64,000 nt of DNA from NCBI GenBank assembly GCA_037074705.1, contig CM073591.1, positions 131,447,032 to 131,511,031 of the forward strand, read 5' to 3'. The stretch's first letter is position 1. Each line of letters opens with the position of its first letter. Under the pieces are notes generated by a model. It was not told where the DNA came from, searched no databases, and saw nothing but the letters and a program-made list of their open reading frames with translations. The translations under genes and the position numbers were made by a program. This document shows, one piece after another, positions 24,646 through 35,889 of the stretch. Source of the stretch: Zhengitettix transpicula (lineage: Eukaryota > Arthropoda > Insecta > Orthoptera > Tetrigidae).

Positions 24646-24957
24646 GTTAGTCTTAAAAATATTAATTTATCGTTGGCAATATTTCGTATATAAAGTATGT
24701 TTTACTTGGAGAATTAGAAGCAGAAACTTTGTAACAATCTGTGGCCTCGAGCAAACGAGGAAAATGTGTGATAGACTCAGACTTTTTTAATATAATTAAA
24801 TCCAGTTGCATTCAAAACTAAACTACAAAAATTTCTACTCAGCCTATCCTACTCAAGATATAAATTTATGGAAAGTATGTTGATAAATAAACATAGATTC
24901 TCCATACTATGGTCTAAATCGTCAGCATGAACTATTAGTAGTCTTTAATTATTGGAA
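24646..24957. other. Spacer between inverted family A copies
   Basis: About 310 bp of AT-rich sequence. No coding or repeat signal recognised. Confidence 0.4.
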
Positions 24958-25485
24958 GAAGAAGGTGTAGACAGGCTATGTATAGGATAATCCACATAGT
25001 GGCAACCGCCCTCTTATAGCATAGGGAAGAGAATGAAAGGTGGGATTCGGAAAGGTAGAGGAAGGTAGCAAAGGGTTAACTAGGACCCCCGGGCTATGGT
25101 TTAAGGATCCTACCCGGCAATTCGCCTAAAAGTGATGCTGGGAAAACCCTAGGAAAAAACCTGCATCAGGTAGGTCGGGCATTTGGTACTTGTACGACGC
25201 CCTTCCAACAGCGGGAGAGGGGTTTGCTGTGGAGACGCAGCTTTCCCCACGCCGTGCCTTGACCAGTTTAGGAGGCAGCTGGCCGACTACTCCAATAGGA
25301 ATAGCAGACAACTCTTACGGTATGCCCAAGTTCTGCGATCCCGGAACATACACCTCTCAGAACAGGCCAAGGTGCCTCGGGATGTGGGAAGAACCTTAGT
25401 AAAAAAAAAACAGAGAGAAGACAAGGCATCCCCAAAGCTCTCTGGGAAGGTTCACCTGCAAGAGAAGGTTCTCACAGGCTTTCTT
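24958..25485 (+). repeat. Family A dispersed repeat, copy 5
   Basis: This plus-strand copy begins with the 5' boundary GAAGGTGTAGACAGGCTATG, also seen at 34.69 kb and, less exactly, 49.2 kb. It runs to the AAGGCATCCCC end and a distal CTGCAAGAGAAGG segment. It is a good reference for the 5' end of the family. Confidence 0.85.
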
Positions 25486-26704
25486 GAAATTATTGAAATA
25501 TTTTACACCGAAATTATAATAATTATATTGACTTTAAACTACAAGAAATTAATTGAAATTTGAGTATTTTTTACTTAACGTTTTATCTTATAATACAATA
25601 TTGTTATGTAAATTTAATTCTTAATTATAGTTATAATGTGAAATGTATGATTCAACACATTCATGAAGATTTGCTAGTACTGACGATCTACGGAAAATGA
25701 ATTTATTGTATTCTACTATTAAAGGTCCCAGTAGTTGTAATTCTTCATTTATAAAGTATGTTATCACATTACACAAAACTATTATAACTACGTTTAAATG
25801 ACTGATACATTTTTAACCATAAGTATACAACCGCAATACAAATCGTTGAATTCCTTCGTCTTTAAGCTCTGAGTTTCATACAAAATAGAGGGTAATACTG
25901 CACAAATTTTGAATTCGTAAAGCACGCGTTAGCCGCGAAGGCGTGTGGCGTAGACTGAGGGAGGATTGGGAAGACCGCGCGGAATGAACATATATCCCAC
26001 AACTATCCAACGCAGTCAAACTCTAAGCGCTTACTGAAGCTAATCGGCACCGCATATGGAGTGAGTAGCACCTGCGAAGTAGGCCACTAACCTGGACCGC
26101 CAAGAAATGTGACGCGCACTACAGTAGCTATTCTGAAATACAAATAACTTGATATGTAACATTATTTCTCTTAATACATTAACCACAAATATTGTCAATC
26201 GGTTGACCCAGAAAAAGGATAATCGAACGTATTTGTTTTCTAAGACCAGCTGTACTAATATTATTGAGGTAAATACTTGAATAGGTACAAATATAAGCAG
26301 TCACTTGGTTGAAAATCACTCAGTTAAAAATCAATTTTAGTTCATATTAAATATTAGTAGCTAAAGTTTGTAATTTTATAGCTTTAAAGAAATTATTAAT
26401 TTTGTTGAATGTGTAAAATTTCTATTACTTCTAAATTAAACGTAAATACTACCATAGGATTACACTTAATACAGAATTGTTAATTAGAAGAATTACAAGC
26501 CAGATCTGTACATTCTTAAACTAGATTATTGCCTGGAGTTGCCCGTGTATTTATCTATCCTAATCGAAACCATCTCTTGGTAATTATGAATATTTCATAA
26601 TTATCCCCTTCTTACCACTACGAGGACTTAAGATGCTGAAATAGTGTTAGCTTTGGGCAGAATGATTTGTTATGATAGAACTATGGTTATCACGCTAACT
26701 CTTT
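25486..26704. other. AT-rich stretch with a GC-elevated patch
   Basis: About 25910-26125 is CpG-containing (ACGCGTTAGCCGCG, ACCGCGCGG) and single-copy in the window. No frame or motif could be assigned. The rest is AT-rich. Confidence 0.35.
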
Positions 26705-27235
26705 ACTTGTGCTACAACTCATTACTAATTATAATTCCTACTACATAGGGCAAACAAAACGTTCCATTAATACACGTATCAAAGTACATAATATCTAATA
26801 TCAAACTTCCCAACGATAAAAAATCTGTAGTCTCCAAACATATAATCAATTCGAAACATAAATTTGATTGGCAAAATGCTAACATTTTAAACGTTGACAC
26901 CAGGTACAATTCCAGACTTATATTAAATCAAACATCACAGCAATTAATGTACAAACAAACACTATGAAACTCAATAATTGCTATCATCCATTATTATCAC
27001 GCTAACTAAATCTTCTGCTTTCCCGTTGTCGTTGCCCCCTTATTGTTACGCTAACCCTTCGGCTCTCCCATTGTTGTTGCGTTTTCGTCGCTTTTGAGTT
27101 TTGTCAACTGACGAGTGCAATTGTGTCGCTCTAGGCTCTTATTCGCACCTGATGAAAGGTACAAGGAACCCAGAAAAGTTGTGTGGAATTTATATTATCA
27201 CTTTTTTTTTCTGAATTGGCTCTTTCTTATTAATT
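26705..27235 (+). mobile_element. Truncated Penelope-like element, copy 2
   Basis: This copy retains the end of the GIY-YIG domain: YYIGQTKRSINTRIKVH near 26737-26790 keeps the YIG half and the arginine. A frame change follows, then VVSKHIINSKHKFDWQNANI near 26830-26890. The 3' non-coding part (26928-27130) and terminal block (27145-27230, ending CTGAATTGGCTC) match copy 1. The upstream reverse transcriptase is missing. It carries a better-preserved YIG segment than copy 1 but is still dead. Confidence 0.85.
27151..27192 (+). ncRNA. Hammerhead-like motif in PLE terminal repeat
   Basis: Canonical CUGAUGA, then AA, GGU, ACAAGGA, ACC, CA, GAAAAG. The GGU/ACC stem is the compensated form of GGA/UCC at 31.5 kb. 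The second box ends in AAAG, so cleavage would be doubtful. Confidence 0.4.
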
Positions 27236-28227
27236 ATAAAAATTAACAAATATAAGATATAAAATATGGTTTAGAGTAACCAAGTAAAGTAATAAACCAA
27301 CGTTTTAATAAATATTCAAATTATATTATGTAATCACTCATTAAATATTACGCATGACTTCTCCATCACTTTGGATTTAATTGGCATCTTCTGGTGCTTT
27401 CGGACTGCAGCGAATCTTGACAATTGAAGTTACGCGTTGCTATTGGGCAACAGAACGTAAAGCAAAAGGCAAACCATTAATTTCGTTATCAATTCATAAA
27501 TCCTTAAGTGGAGTAATATGCACATCGTATGAGATAACTTTAACACGATTTTTCAATTGCATCATATTTTTTCTATTTTACATCAGAGAGGAAGGCCGTT
27601 GAACAATTTAATTCGAGAAATATTAATGTTTAACATTTTTAATAATAAAAATTTAATTTCCTAATAGTAGCAAGTTTTAGGATAGTGTTTTGTATTATTT
27701 GCGGTTAGTTAGAAAAAAGTCACTCGCCTATTTTTTTTACACAGCACGTGATACTGTTAAATTTCCCGAATTACATACAGCCATCTGTAATTCGAACAGC
27801 ACGCCTTTTTAGCCTCCAGAAATCCAAAATTAACGGATCTCTTATCTATTCCAGTCAAAAGTTGTGAATGGTAGTGTGTAAATTACTCACGCCAATCAAT
27901 GGACTTATCTTAATTTTTTATAATTTTTAAACATACAAACGATGAATTTTTATAGATAGGTAGATTAGTCCTTGGCTGAGGACCATACGTGCTGTATGGA
28001 ATTAAAAATAGTTACTAGAAACTATAGTCACCTAACGTAATACCCAAAAAATCTTCTAAAATATAATTAAGAATACAGTATAACAGTTATAAATGAGTGA
28101 CTAACAGTGGGACACAGAAAAATGACGTAATATTACTCACAGTACAGTTTAATATTTACATATTATCAAATAATTAATTAAATACAATCACTGGACAAAA
28201 TAAATGTAGAACTACACATATACATTA
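27236..28227. other. AT-rich stretch ending in an (AT)n run
   Basis: No gene seen. A microsatellite of (AT) units occupies about 28206-28229 and appears to be the insertion site of the next element. Confidence 0.5.
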
Positions 28228-29276
28228 TATATATATATATATATATATTCTAATGCCAATTAATTAAGACATTAATTGAGAAATTAAAAAATAAATTGTT
28301 TGAGAAATCTATTCTTGACGGCGGTACAGAACACAGCAACAATGTAGCCAAGTATTGTTTCCTTTGTCGGAAGAAGCAATGCGCGCTCAAAATTACGAGA
28401 GAGGGCAGTTCACATGATATAGTAGAGTTCAGGTCGCATTAGCAGGAAGGCTTGGTCGCAGGAAGATATTGAGTTCGCAGTATTAAGTTGTTTGGAAGGT
28501 TTGGTCAAGTACAGGTCGTATTAAAATAGACGAGATATTCTTTTGAAAAGTAAAGTTAAGTAGAAGCAGTGAGCAGTCTGACACGACAGAAATTTGTCGA
28601 GTTGAAATAGACATGACAATTTCAAATATTCAAAGGAAATTTGCAGAGAAATATCGAGGTTTACCAATCAACAGCTTTGATTGGTCCCTGAACATTTTGC
28701 TCAAGACGAAATATTCATTTGAGCAGAACTACGAAACCTGCTAAACACAAACAGTTTTTGGTGCACATAGCCGAGCAGAAGTCAATCAAGAGAGAGACGA
28801 AAGGAAGATTATCCTGGTTCCTGATTTTTGATCTAAAAATATTAATTTTAGAATCTGTGAGTTTTTAGAAGCAGTGCAAAACCCCGCCATAGTGTTTCGT
28901 CAAGTACAAGGTATCCTGGAATGCTGCCGTGAGTAACAATATAAAACAAATAATTACGTAAACCTGATAAAAAATTAGACGTCAGCTTTCGTTTTCTTCT
29001 TATTGATAAAAAAAATTGTAAATTTGAATCCATCTTTTTAGTTTAACTTCGCTGACATGTAAATTTCGTCCTAATTAATTTACGAGTAAATCTTTTCTCT
29101 TTTAAATTGGAATTTGTGTTTAAGTTGAGAAATAAAATGATTCGCCATTATCAAACCCAGTAGAGACCCTGAGATAAATTTTTAAATTGTGTAATTGTTT
29201 TAAAGCATTAAAAATAAAGTTGTTAAAGTGTATAATCTTTCATTCATTTAAAAGTCGATCTATTTTAATTATTACA
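28228..29276 (+). mobile_element. Solo LTR-like element, copy 1
   Basis: About 1.05 kb, related along its length to 32294-33283. Shared landmarks are ATTAAGACATT near the start, GCGCTCAAAAT-TACGAGA, a GAATCTGTGAG segment, a GTGAGT word (28929) where the other copy has GTAAGT, ATCAAACCCAGT, AGACCCTGAGAT, and the terminal ATTACA. The 5' end is blurred by the AT repeat. No gag or pol coding lies beside it, so a solo LTR is the simplest reading. Confidence 0.6.
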
Positions 29277-29312
29277 ATATATATATATATATAATAGATA
29301 TGTATATAATAT

Positions 29313-30567
29313 TGTAGAAGACTATTCTCTTATTTAACATTTATAAAAATCAAAATTGTTTAAATTTATTTTTATTATTTATCAGAACATTAGACTCCAT
29401 TTAGTCTATTAGTCGTTTAAATTTTTTATTTCTCCAGCACTTTAAATTACATTAAATCATAGTTTCAAATCCGCTCTCTCTCCTCTCTCCAAATATATTT
29501 TTTCAAACGCAATCCCGTTGCCTGGCAATCTTCCTTCCTCTTGTTCTCTTACTATAATATATTGCAGAAATTACAAATATGTAATTAATTAAAAATTTGT
29601 TTCTTTCATTATTGGGGTGTAACTCTGAGGCCATGGCATTGTAAATAACTATTCTTTGGCGAGAACGCAGAATCAATAATGCTTGCTGCAAGGTATTGTC
29701 AAAAATGCATATATTCAGGACTTTAGCGGACTTCAGAGTGTGTTTGTCAGATGTGAGTCGCCAGTTTCTCATTTTTTCCAGTTCTCAGTTTCTAGTTGCA
29801 AGATGCCCGTTGCCAGTTCCCAGTGTTTGGCACATATTGAGAAAGCAGAATGTAAACAGTTTTTAATGTGATTGGCAAATATTCAGAAAGAGCAGATGGT
29901 GAACAGTAAAAATGAATTAGTCAGCGAGCGGTGTGTGATCTACATTCAATTAGATATTCAGAAACAGAAAGACATCGACAGTGGTTGCAAACGATAAGAA
30001 AGTAGAATCAGTGCAAATGCTAGTGAAAAGTTTTGTAAATAAAAAGAAAATTAATTAAAAAGCAAATCACGTGTGCATAAGGCTCCGAAGACCAGACAGA
30101 ATGGTATGTAATTCAAACAAATTTTAATCTGTAAACTTTATATGTAAATATCACTTTCCGTCATATTTAGATAACATTAATAGAATTATATAACTTTCAG
30201 ATTTAGGAATAGTTGTTGTTATTGTAAATTAAAAATTCAATTTTGCTACTATCTGTATTAGAGACCCAATAAGCGGCCCGGAAATCGATAGTTCTAAAAA
30301 AAAGCCGGAGAAATAATTTAAAATGTAAAATCAACGTAGTTTAGATTTGTAAAATAAATAACTTTCTTGATATATTTTAAAAAGTAATTGTTTGATTTCA
30401 ATTTCCTTCATGTAATTTTTTTATTATAATTTTGAATACCACATAACTTATCCACAACGTTTTATTTTAAATTTTAAATTTTTATTTTAATATTTGACTG
30501 TTACATAATTTGACACTCCAACGTGGAGCTTGTAAATTTTATAAAGTACAATTTAGTGTATACAACA
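29313..30567 (+). mobile_element. LTR-like element, divergent copy
   Basis: It begins TGTAGAAGAC after an ATAT and ends ACAACA before an ATAT. Inside, a GTATGT word at 30103-30108 follows a GCTCCGAAGACCAGAC segment, and AGACCCAATAAG lies downstream, in the same order as in the two better copies. The 5' half is otherwise different. It may be a distant family member or a composite. Confidence 0.35.
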
Positions 30568-31030
30568 ATATATATGTCACTTCTCGGAGCTAAATGGTGA
30601 GGAATCTGAACATCCGTGATATCTCCAGCTTGTAGATGCAGCAAAGAGACCAAAAATCTGAAGAGAAAGTATACAAATTATGAAGTAGAATATTTTACAA
30701 AGCAACATATTGAACGCTTTTGCATTAAAAAATAATGTCAACTATTAGGGGAACGATCTAGAAACTTCTGTATTGACTCAATCGCACCTTTCAATAAAAT
30801 TAAATCTTACACGGATTCCCCAAACTCTTATAATTATTCATGTTATTTATGCTCTGGAGGAAGGATGTATAAAATTTTCTGGTCGATATCAAGGCGATGG
30901 TTGTCCGACCTTAGAGCTGACCGTTTTCTTAACTCATATTCGTGAAATTCGTCGTTAGTTAGAAACAGATTTGTTTTACAAATTTTAAAATTTCATGAAT
31001 TTATACTCTAGGTAGTATCTCCAAATATTT
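30568..31030. other. No gene recognised
   Basis: A 61-codon frame at 30773-30958 shows no known domain. Nothing else stands out. Confidence 0.35.
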
Positions 31031-31435
31031 GAAGACATTTTTACAACTAAATTTATAATCCGTACCAGAATGTATTATAATGGCACGATATTTTGCTGCC
31101 TGAATATTTCCGTGCTCCTGGCGCAAAGTAAACCATTTTCATTGCGTTGCTGTCAACAGGTTGTATTAATGTTCGTAGAAAATAACAAGTTGAATCGGGT
31201 TTCCCGGCAATAAGATCTATATGGCGACTCCACTTTAATTTGTCATCTATCCGAAGACCCAGGACAGTCGCATCAGATGAAAACTTGTCCAGAGTAGCGT
31301 CAGCTGAGAACTGAATTGACTTAGTCCTAACTACGTTGAGTGAAAAATTAATTAAACCAAAACATTTGGTTTGACGACAGATGTGTCCTACTTTCCTATC
31401 GAGAGTCTCTAAATTAAATAACTATGCATGTGAAT

Positions 31436-31622
31436 AAGAAGGATAGCTAATTCAGACAAAAAAGGTAATATAAATACCACACAACGTTTCTGGGATCCTT
31501 GTTCCTTTCGTCAGGTGCTAAGAAGAGCCTAGAGAAACACAATTTCAGGCAAGGATCCCAGAAACGTTGTGTGGTATTTATATTACCTTTTTTGTCTGAA
31601 TTGACTATCTTTATTATTCATT
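31436..31622. mobile_element. PLE family B fold-back (paired termini)
   Basis: The outer words ATAGCTAATTCAGACAAAAA (left) and TTTTTTGTCTGAATTGACTAT (right, in part) are inverted copies, and both arms contain ACCACACAACGTTTCTGGGA or its complement. The arms are about 80 bp, separated by a short piece from the PLE 3' end. It sits inside the LINE relic, between the FADD block and the thumb region, and so inserted after that LINE. Confidence 0.85.
31478..31520 (-). ncRNA. Hammerhead-like motif in PLE fold-back
   Basis: The minus strand reads CACCUGACGA, AA, GGA, ACAAGGA, UCC, CA, GAAACGUUGUGUGG. This is the consensus-like version of family B, with a CUGACGA box, a GGA/UCC stem and an intact GAAAC box. 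Confidence 0.45.
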
Positions 31623-32293
31623 ATTTTCAATCAGACGTAAATTTTTTCAGTTGTAAAATATTTAAAATAGTTAAATTCTTTGTGCAAATATATAATTCCC
31701 GTTCTCCAAGATGTTTCATAGAACTTACTAGATCAACTGTCATTATTTTAATATTTCAGAATTTTCGATTTATTGAATTTTCTTTCCGATTTTATGATGT
31801 AAATTTTTTAAACTTAACTATATTTGTGTCATCGGCGAAGAGAATTCATTTTCGAGGATGTATATGTCGTGGAAGATCATTGTACTCTACCTGTCCGATT
31901 TTTAACATATGATTACAGGACGAGTAGGACATTTCCCCGCGCTTTTTCAGTAATATTTAGTGAGTTACTGTGTGAAATGCTTTAGACAGATCAGAAAATA
32001 CTCCAGCAACCTTTAACGCATATATTGGCGACTTGTACATCTTTCTAGTTGTAGATTATTCTCCAAACCATGCTGTGGAGAACTTAAAATATTATATTTG
32101 CTCAAGATATCAAGTAATTTTATATGAATTATTTTTAATATTATTATTATTAGATGAAAAGTGAACTAATTTAGATTTGGTGTTGGCCGATTGGCCAGAT
32201 GCGAATCATTTTTATTTGGAAGTATATCTACTATCGCAATGAGATCATTTAACAAATTTTCTTAAATTATCAGTGACTTCAAAGAGTTTATAT

Positions 32294-33283
32294 TGTAGTA
32301 ATTGGTAATTAAGACATTGTGCTAATTGGAAAGTTGGATTGTAGAGGACTCATTATTAGAGGATATAGAGCGGACGCCGCAACAAGGCGGCAAGGCAAAG
32401 AATGTATTGTTGTCAATCGGCTGAGAATTTTACGCGCTCAAAATCTACGAGACGAACGGTCAGTCAGGCAATGAACGGCGAGGCATAAGGACCAGCAAAG
32501 TGTTTGAAAGTTTTAGAGTCAGGCAATGAACGGCGAGGCATAAGGACCAGCAAAGTTTTTGTACAAAAGTAATAGAGTCAGGAATGTGCAGTGGGGAATA
32601 GAACAGCGAGGTGTAAAGACCAAAACTTTTCATATTATAAAAAGTTTTGCAGTCGGGCAGCGGACCGCAAATAGAACAGTTTGATAGCAGTTACAAACAT
32701 GCTCTAAAATATTGAAAACTAAAGCAATCGGGAAGGAGAGAGTGAAACTAATGTTGTAATCGGTGGCCGAGCATAAATTCAACCTGCTGGCCATAGACAA
32801 ACCAATGAAGTACATTTCCAACTACACGTGATCTGCAAATCCAGGTTGCAGCAAAGCAGCGAGAATCTACTAATTTGTGTTTGACCAACCAACAAAACTA
32901 CGCCAATTAGAATTTGTTGACATTTAGAGTCTGTGAATATTAGAATCAGTGATATCCCCAAATTTTGTGCACGAAAAACCTAAAATGAGAACTGGGCGGC
33001 CGTAAGTAGAAAACTTTAAAATCATATTGTAAACCACTTTTAAAAGATAAAAGTCAGATCTTTCTTTAATTTTTAATTATTTAATTATCGATAACATGAG
33101 ACGCATTAACTTCCAATATAAAGTAAAATGTAATTTGATTGTATAAAATCACCCATTTATCAAACCCAGTTTAAGACCCTGAGATCCCAAATATTATTGT
33201 GTATTTAGAATTGTTTAAATATTGTGTGTTTAATTCTTTTCCCTTAATAATCTTTTTATTTATAAAAGACGCCATTTATTACA
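32294..33283 (+). mobile_element. Solo LTR with TG...CA ends and ATAT duplication
   Basis: It begins TGTAGTAATTGG and ends CCATTTATTACA, giving the TG...CA boundary and short inverted termini typical of LTRs. ATAT flanks both sides (32290-32293 and 33284-33287), consistent with a 4-bp target-site duplication. A GTAAGT word at 33003-33008 sits after GGGCGGCC. There is no internal region beside it. The length (990 bp) and shared landmarks with 28228-29276 make the pair one family. Confidence 0.75.
32461..32620 (+). repeat. 55-bp tandem repeat inside the solo LTR
   Basis: GTCAGGCAATGAACGGCGAG followed by GCATAAGGACCAGCAAAGT occurs at 32463 and again at 32518, a period of 55 bp. A decayed third unit follows near 32577. 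Copy 1 of the LTR lacks this expansion. Confidence 0.8.
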
Positions 33284-33287
33284 ATAT

Positions 33288-34277
33288 ATATCGGAATATT
33301 ATTCACATATATCATAAAGGTTCAGGAACCTAAAACGAAGCCCTTTGGTATTTGTAAATTCGGAGTAGGGAAGAAAATGCTAGACGGTAATGTCACGCGA
33401 TAACTCACCGGAGTACGTTAGTGTTAAACATAGTAGTGACTGTTTTGAAATACACTTTTAAATAAGATGGTGCCGCAGCCGTGCCGTTGTATTTTTTTTT
33501 GGTGTTATTAGGCCCTATGATTGAGTACTTGTTTAGGTAGCAGGTCCACCTACGCCGGGCGAAGGTAGCAAGACACAATATGTGCCATAAATCGCAGAGG
33601 AGCAACGTCCGCCCAGGCGGGGCGTACAGGAGCGTGACCACCGAGCACAACAAAGGCCAACGAGTTTAGGCTCTCTTTCACTGTTGATTCAGTCGCTTCA
33701 TCAGCTTCCTTAATAACGCCAACGTTCCAAAGATTACTTCAATTAAACTTCCTTTTGCATAAGCATGCGCATGCGATACCGTAAGCGCTTTTCAACACAA
33801 AAATCTGTGAATAATAGCTGAAGGCAAGAGTTGATTAGTGATGACACAAATGCTAGTGTGTAAAGCTCAACAAATGAGACCTTTAATTAATAACTAACAA
33901 TACAGCCACTTAAATTTTCAATTAAACTCTTTAACGGGAATTTGTAGATTTATAGAAGCAAGGAATCAAAGGTCCGCTAAATTTTAATATACAGTCGTTC
34001 TAAAAAGAATGAAGGTAGGGTGAGCAAACCATTGAATGAACACTTTGCATTCAGGTTCTTTGTTTTTTGTTTATAGAATTATTTTGCTCGGCGCCAATTC
34101 CACTTTTGTTCCTATTGATTTTTGTATCGCTAGGTATTAACTTAGACACAAAATATTAGCAACATTTGGAAGTTTCGGAACGAATAAATTCATTAAAAAA
34201 CATTATTTACAAAATATCCTGTGTACGTCAAATCCCTGTGAATAAACACCACATCAACTAAAAAACACCTTACTTAC
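33288..34277. other. No gene recognised; GC-elevated part 33440-33720
   Basis: A minus-strand frame of 82 codons (33405-33653) lies in GC-elevated sequence but begins with a non-ATG triplet and has no recognised domain. The rest is AT-rich. Confidence 0.35.
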
Positions 34278-34372
34278 ACTAATTATATAAAAAATAGCCA
34301 AATAACAGACAAAAATAAGTGCTAAATTCCAAAGGCTTTTGACTTCATCACCTGCTTAACACAAAGATTTTA
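34278..34372 (-). repeat. PLE family B terminal relic, decayed
   Basis: AATAGCCAAATAACAGACAAA and a CATCACCTGCTTAAC word are in family B order, but the GAAACG box is no longer readable. Confidence 0.5.
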
Positions 34373-34424
34373 TATTTTATAATTTTTTTATAATTCTTTT
34401 AAAGTAACAACCTATCTGAGGGTA

Positions 34425-34690
34425 ATCCAAAAGGCGGCAACTCTCTTTTAACAGCACAGAAAGGGATTTGAAAGGAGGGATGCGGAAGGGTAGAGGAAGG
34501 TAGTCAAGGGTTAAGTAGGCTATAGTTTAAGGATCCTAGCCGGCATTTGCCCTAGAAAACCTGCATCAGATAGGACGGGTTTTTGGTACGCTGTTCCAAT
34601 TGCAGGAGAGGCGTTTGCTGTTTGGACGCAGCATTCCTTTCTCCCTGCCTCGACCAGTTTAGGAGGCAGCTGGCCGACCGTTCCAATAGA
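34425..34690 (+). repeat. Family A dispersed repeat, copy 6 (truncated)
   Basis: This plus-strand copy ends abruptly inside CCGTTCCAATAGAGAG, where the 5' boundary of the next copy (GAAGGTGTAGACAAGC) follows. The two copies are therefore head-to-tail, the second probably inserted into the first. Confidence 0.8.
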
Positions 34691-34985
34691 GAGAAGGTGT
34701 AGACAAGCTATGTATAGGGTAACCCACATAGTTTATTTTTTAGGTAACAGGCTACATCAGGGTAATCCACATGGTGGCAACTCCCCTTTAATAGCATAGG
34801 AAGGGATTTGAAAGGGGGATGTGAAGGGTAGAGGAAGGTAGCCAAGGGTTAACCAGGGCCCCCGGGCTATATTTTAAGGATCCTACCCGGCATTCGCCTA
34901 AATGTAATGCAGGACAAACCCTAGAAAGCCTGCATCAGGTAGGTCGGGCTAACAACTCCCCTCTTATATCATACGAAATGCACTC
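34691..34985 (+). repeat. Family A dispersed repeat, copy 7 (truncated)
   Basis: It starts with GTGTAGACAAGCTATGTATA, and a second partial start (ACAGGCTACATCAGGGTAAT) lies about 50 bp on. It runs to CCTGCATCAGGTAGGTCGGG, where it is cut off. Confidence 0.8.
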
Positions 34986-35635
34986 ACAAAGTATATATAA
35001 ATCTAATAAATATAATTGACTGTACGTTTTTGTGTATATTTGTGTCTATGTTCCTCATACAAATCCATACTCTTGGAGCAAATATTACCAAATGTCGTAC
35101 TTGTTATCACTGCGAACACTTTGTGAGTCAGACACGTGCACAATCCCCAGGGGCGTGGGTGGGAATTTTCTAATTTGCTAGAACGGTCGATATTTGCGTC
35201 GGAAAATTTTTTTCGGGGTCAATGACGTTGATAGTGTTTTCCCGATGTTTTTATGTATAATTTCAACCCCTTTCAGAACAGAAGCGGAGCACCCTTAGTG
35301 GCAGGTGGATAGTGGGGGGGTGGGGGGGCGTTACATAAAAATAACGGGATTGGAGGCGAGACGGTGGCTATGGATGTCGCTGAGTTTAATTATGATATTC
35401 AACTTGCCGGGTAAATTTTACTTTTGACTCTCTTAACGTAAAGGAACACATTTTATCTTAAGTATTTTTGACTCTCTTAGCGTACAGGGATTATTTTTAA
35501 CTCCCTAAGTAACCGAAAGACTTTTTTACTCTAACTTTTACTGTCTTAATGAATTTCTAATAATTTTGATTCTTTCAAGGTACCGGGAGTGTCCTTTACT
35601 CTCATTTTTTTCGTCGTCATCGCTGTTAAAGCGCT
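34986..35635. other. No gene recognised; G-rich run
   Basis: A run of G bases interrupted by T lies at about 35312-35328. Three near-repeats of TGACTCTCTTA- or TTTTACTCTAA-like words follow at 35425-35545. Nothing coding. Confidence 0.4.
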
Positions 35636-35639
35636 ATTC

Positions 35640-35885
35640 CAAAATCACGCTTCACAACGTTGTTTTGAATTTTTTTTTTCTCCACTCCATCGAATGTTGT
35701 TTTGATTCTGGAGTGACATGGAAAACCCAAGTTTCATCACCGGTCACAATACTGTTTCAGAATTCATCTCCCTTATCCTTTTATCGGGTAAGAAATGTTA
35801 AAACACTGCCAAGTCGCTTCGTTTTGTGAACATTCGTAAGCATTTTCGGGACCCACGAGAACTGGAAAAAATTCAACAGTCCCTG
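35640..35885 (-). pseudogene. Mariner transposase relic
   Basis: Reading the minus strand, one frame gives WVPKMLTNVHKTKRLGSVL, a TR-stop-KDKGDEF-stop segment, and SIVTGDETWVFHVTPESKQ, followed by HSMEWRKKKFKTTL. This is the start of the mariner catalytic domain; TGDETW carries the first aspartate of the DD34D triad. The second and third aspartates and the N-terminal DNA-binding domain are absent. Two in-frame stops and a terminal stop show it is dead. Its flanks give no clear inverted termini. Confidence 0.9.
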
Positions 35886-35889
35886 TTTT

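Larger units (their letters stand above)
31031..32150 (-). pseudogene. LINE reverse transcriptase relic split by a PLE fold-back
   Basis: Minus-strand pieces appear in protein order. Near 32120-32060 is LLDILSKYNILSSPQHG. Near 32010 is AGVFSDLSKAFHTVTH ('AGVFLDLSKAFDTV.H', with the aspartate changed to histidine). Near 31870-31830 is DLPRHIH and ILFADDTNIVKF with the catalytic FADD motif. Beyond an intervening repeat (31436-31622) follows SLNVVRTKSIQFSAD, then VLGLRIDDKLKWSRHIDLI and VDSNAMKMVYFA (about 31340-31110). Frameshifts and stops are frequent. The blocks fit the same LINE group as the tail at 60.06 kb, which begins at almost the residue where this one ends. Confidence 0.9.
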
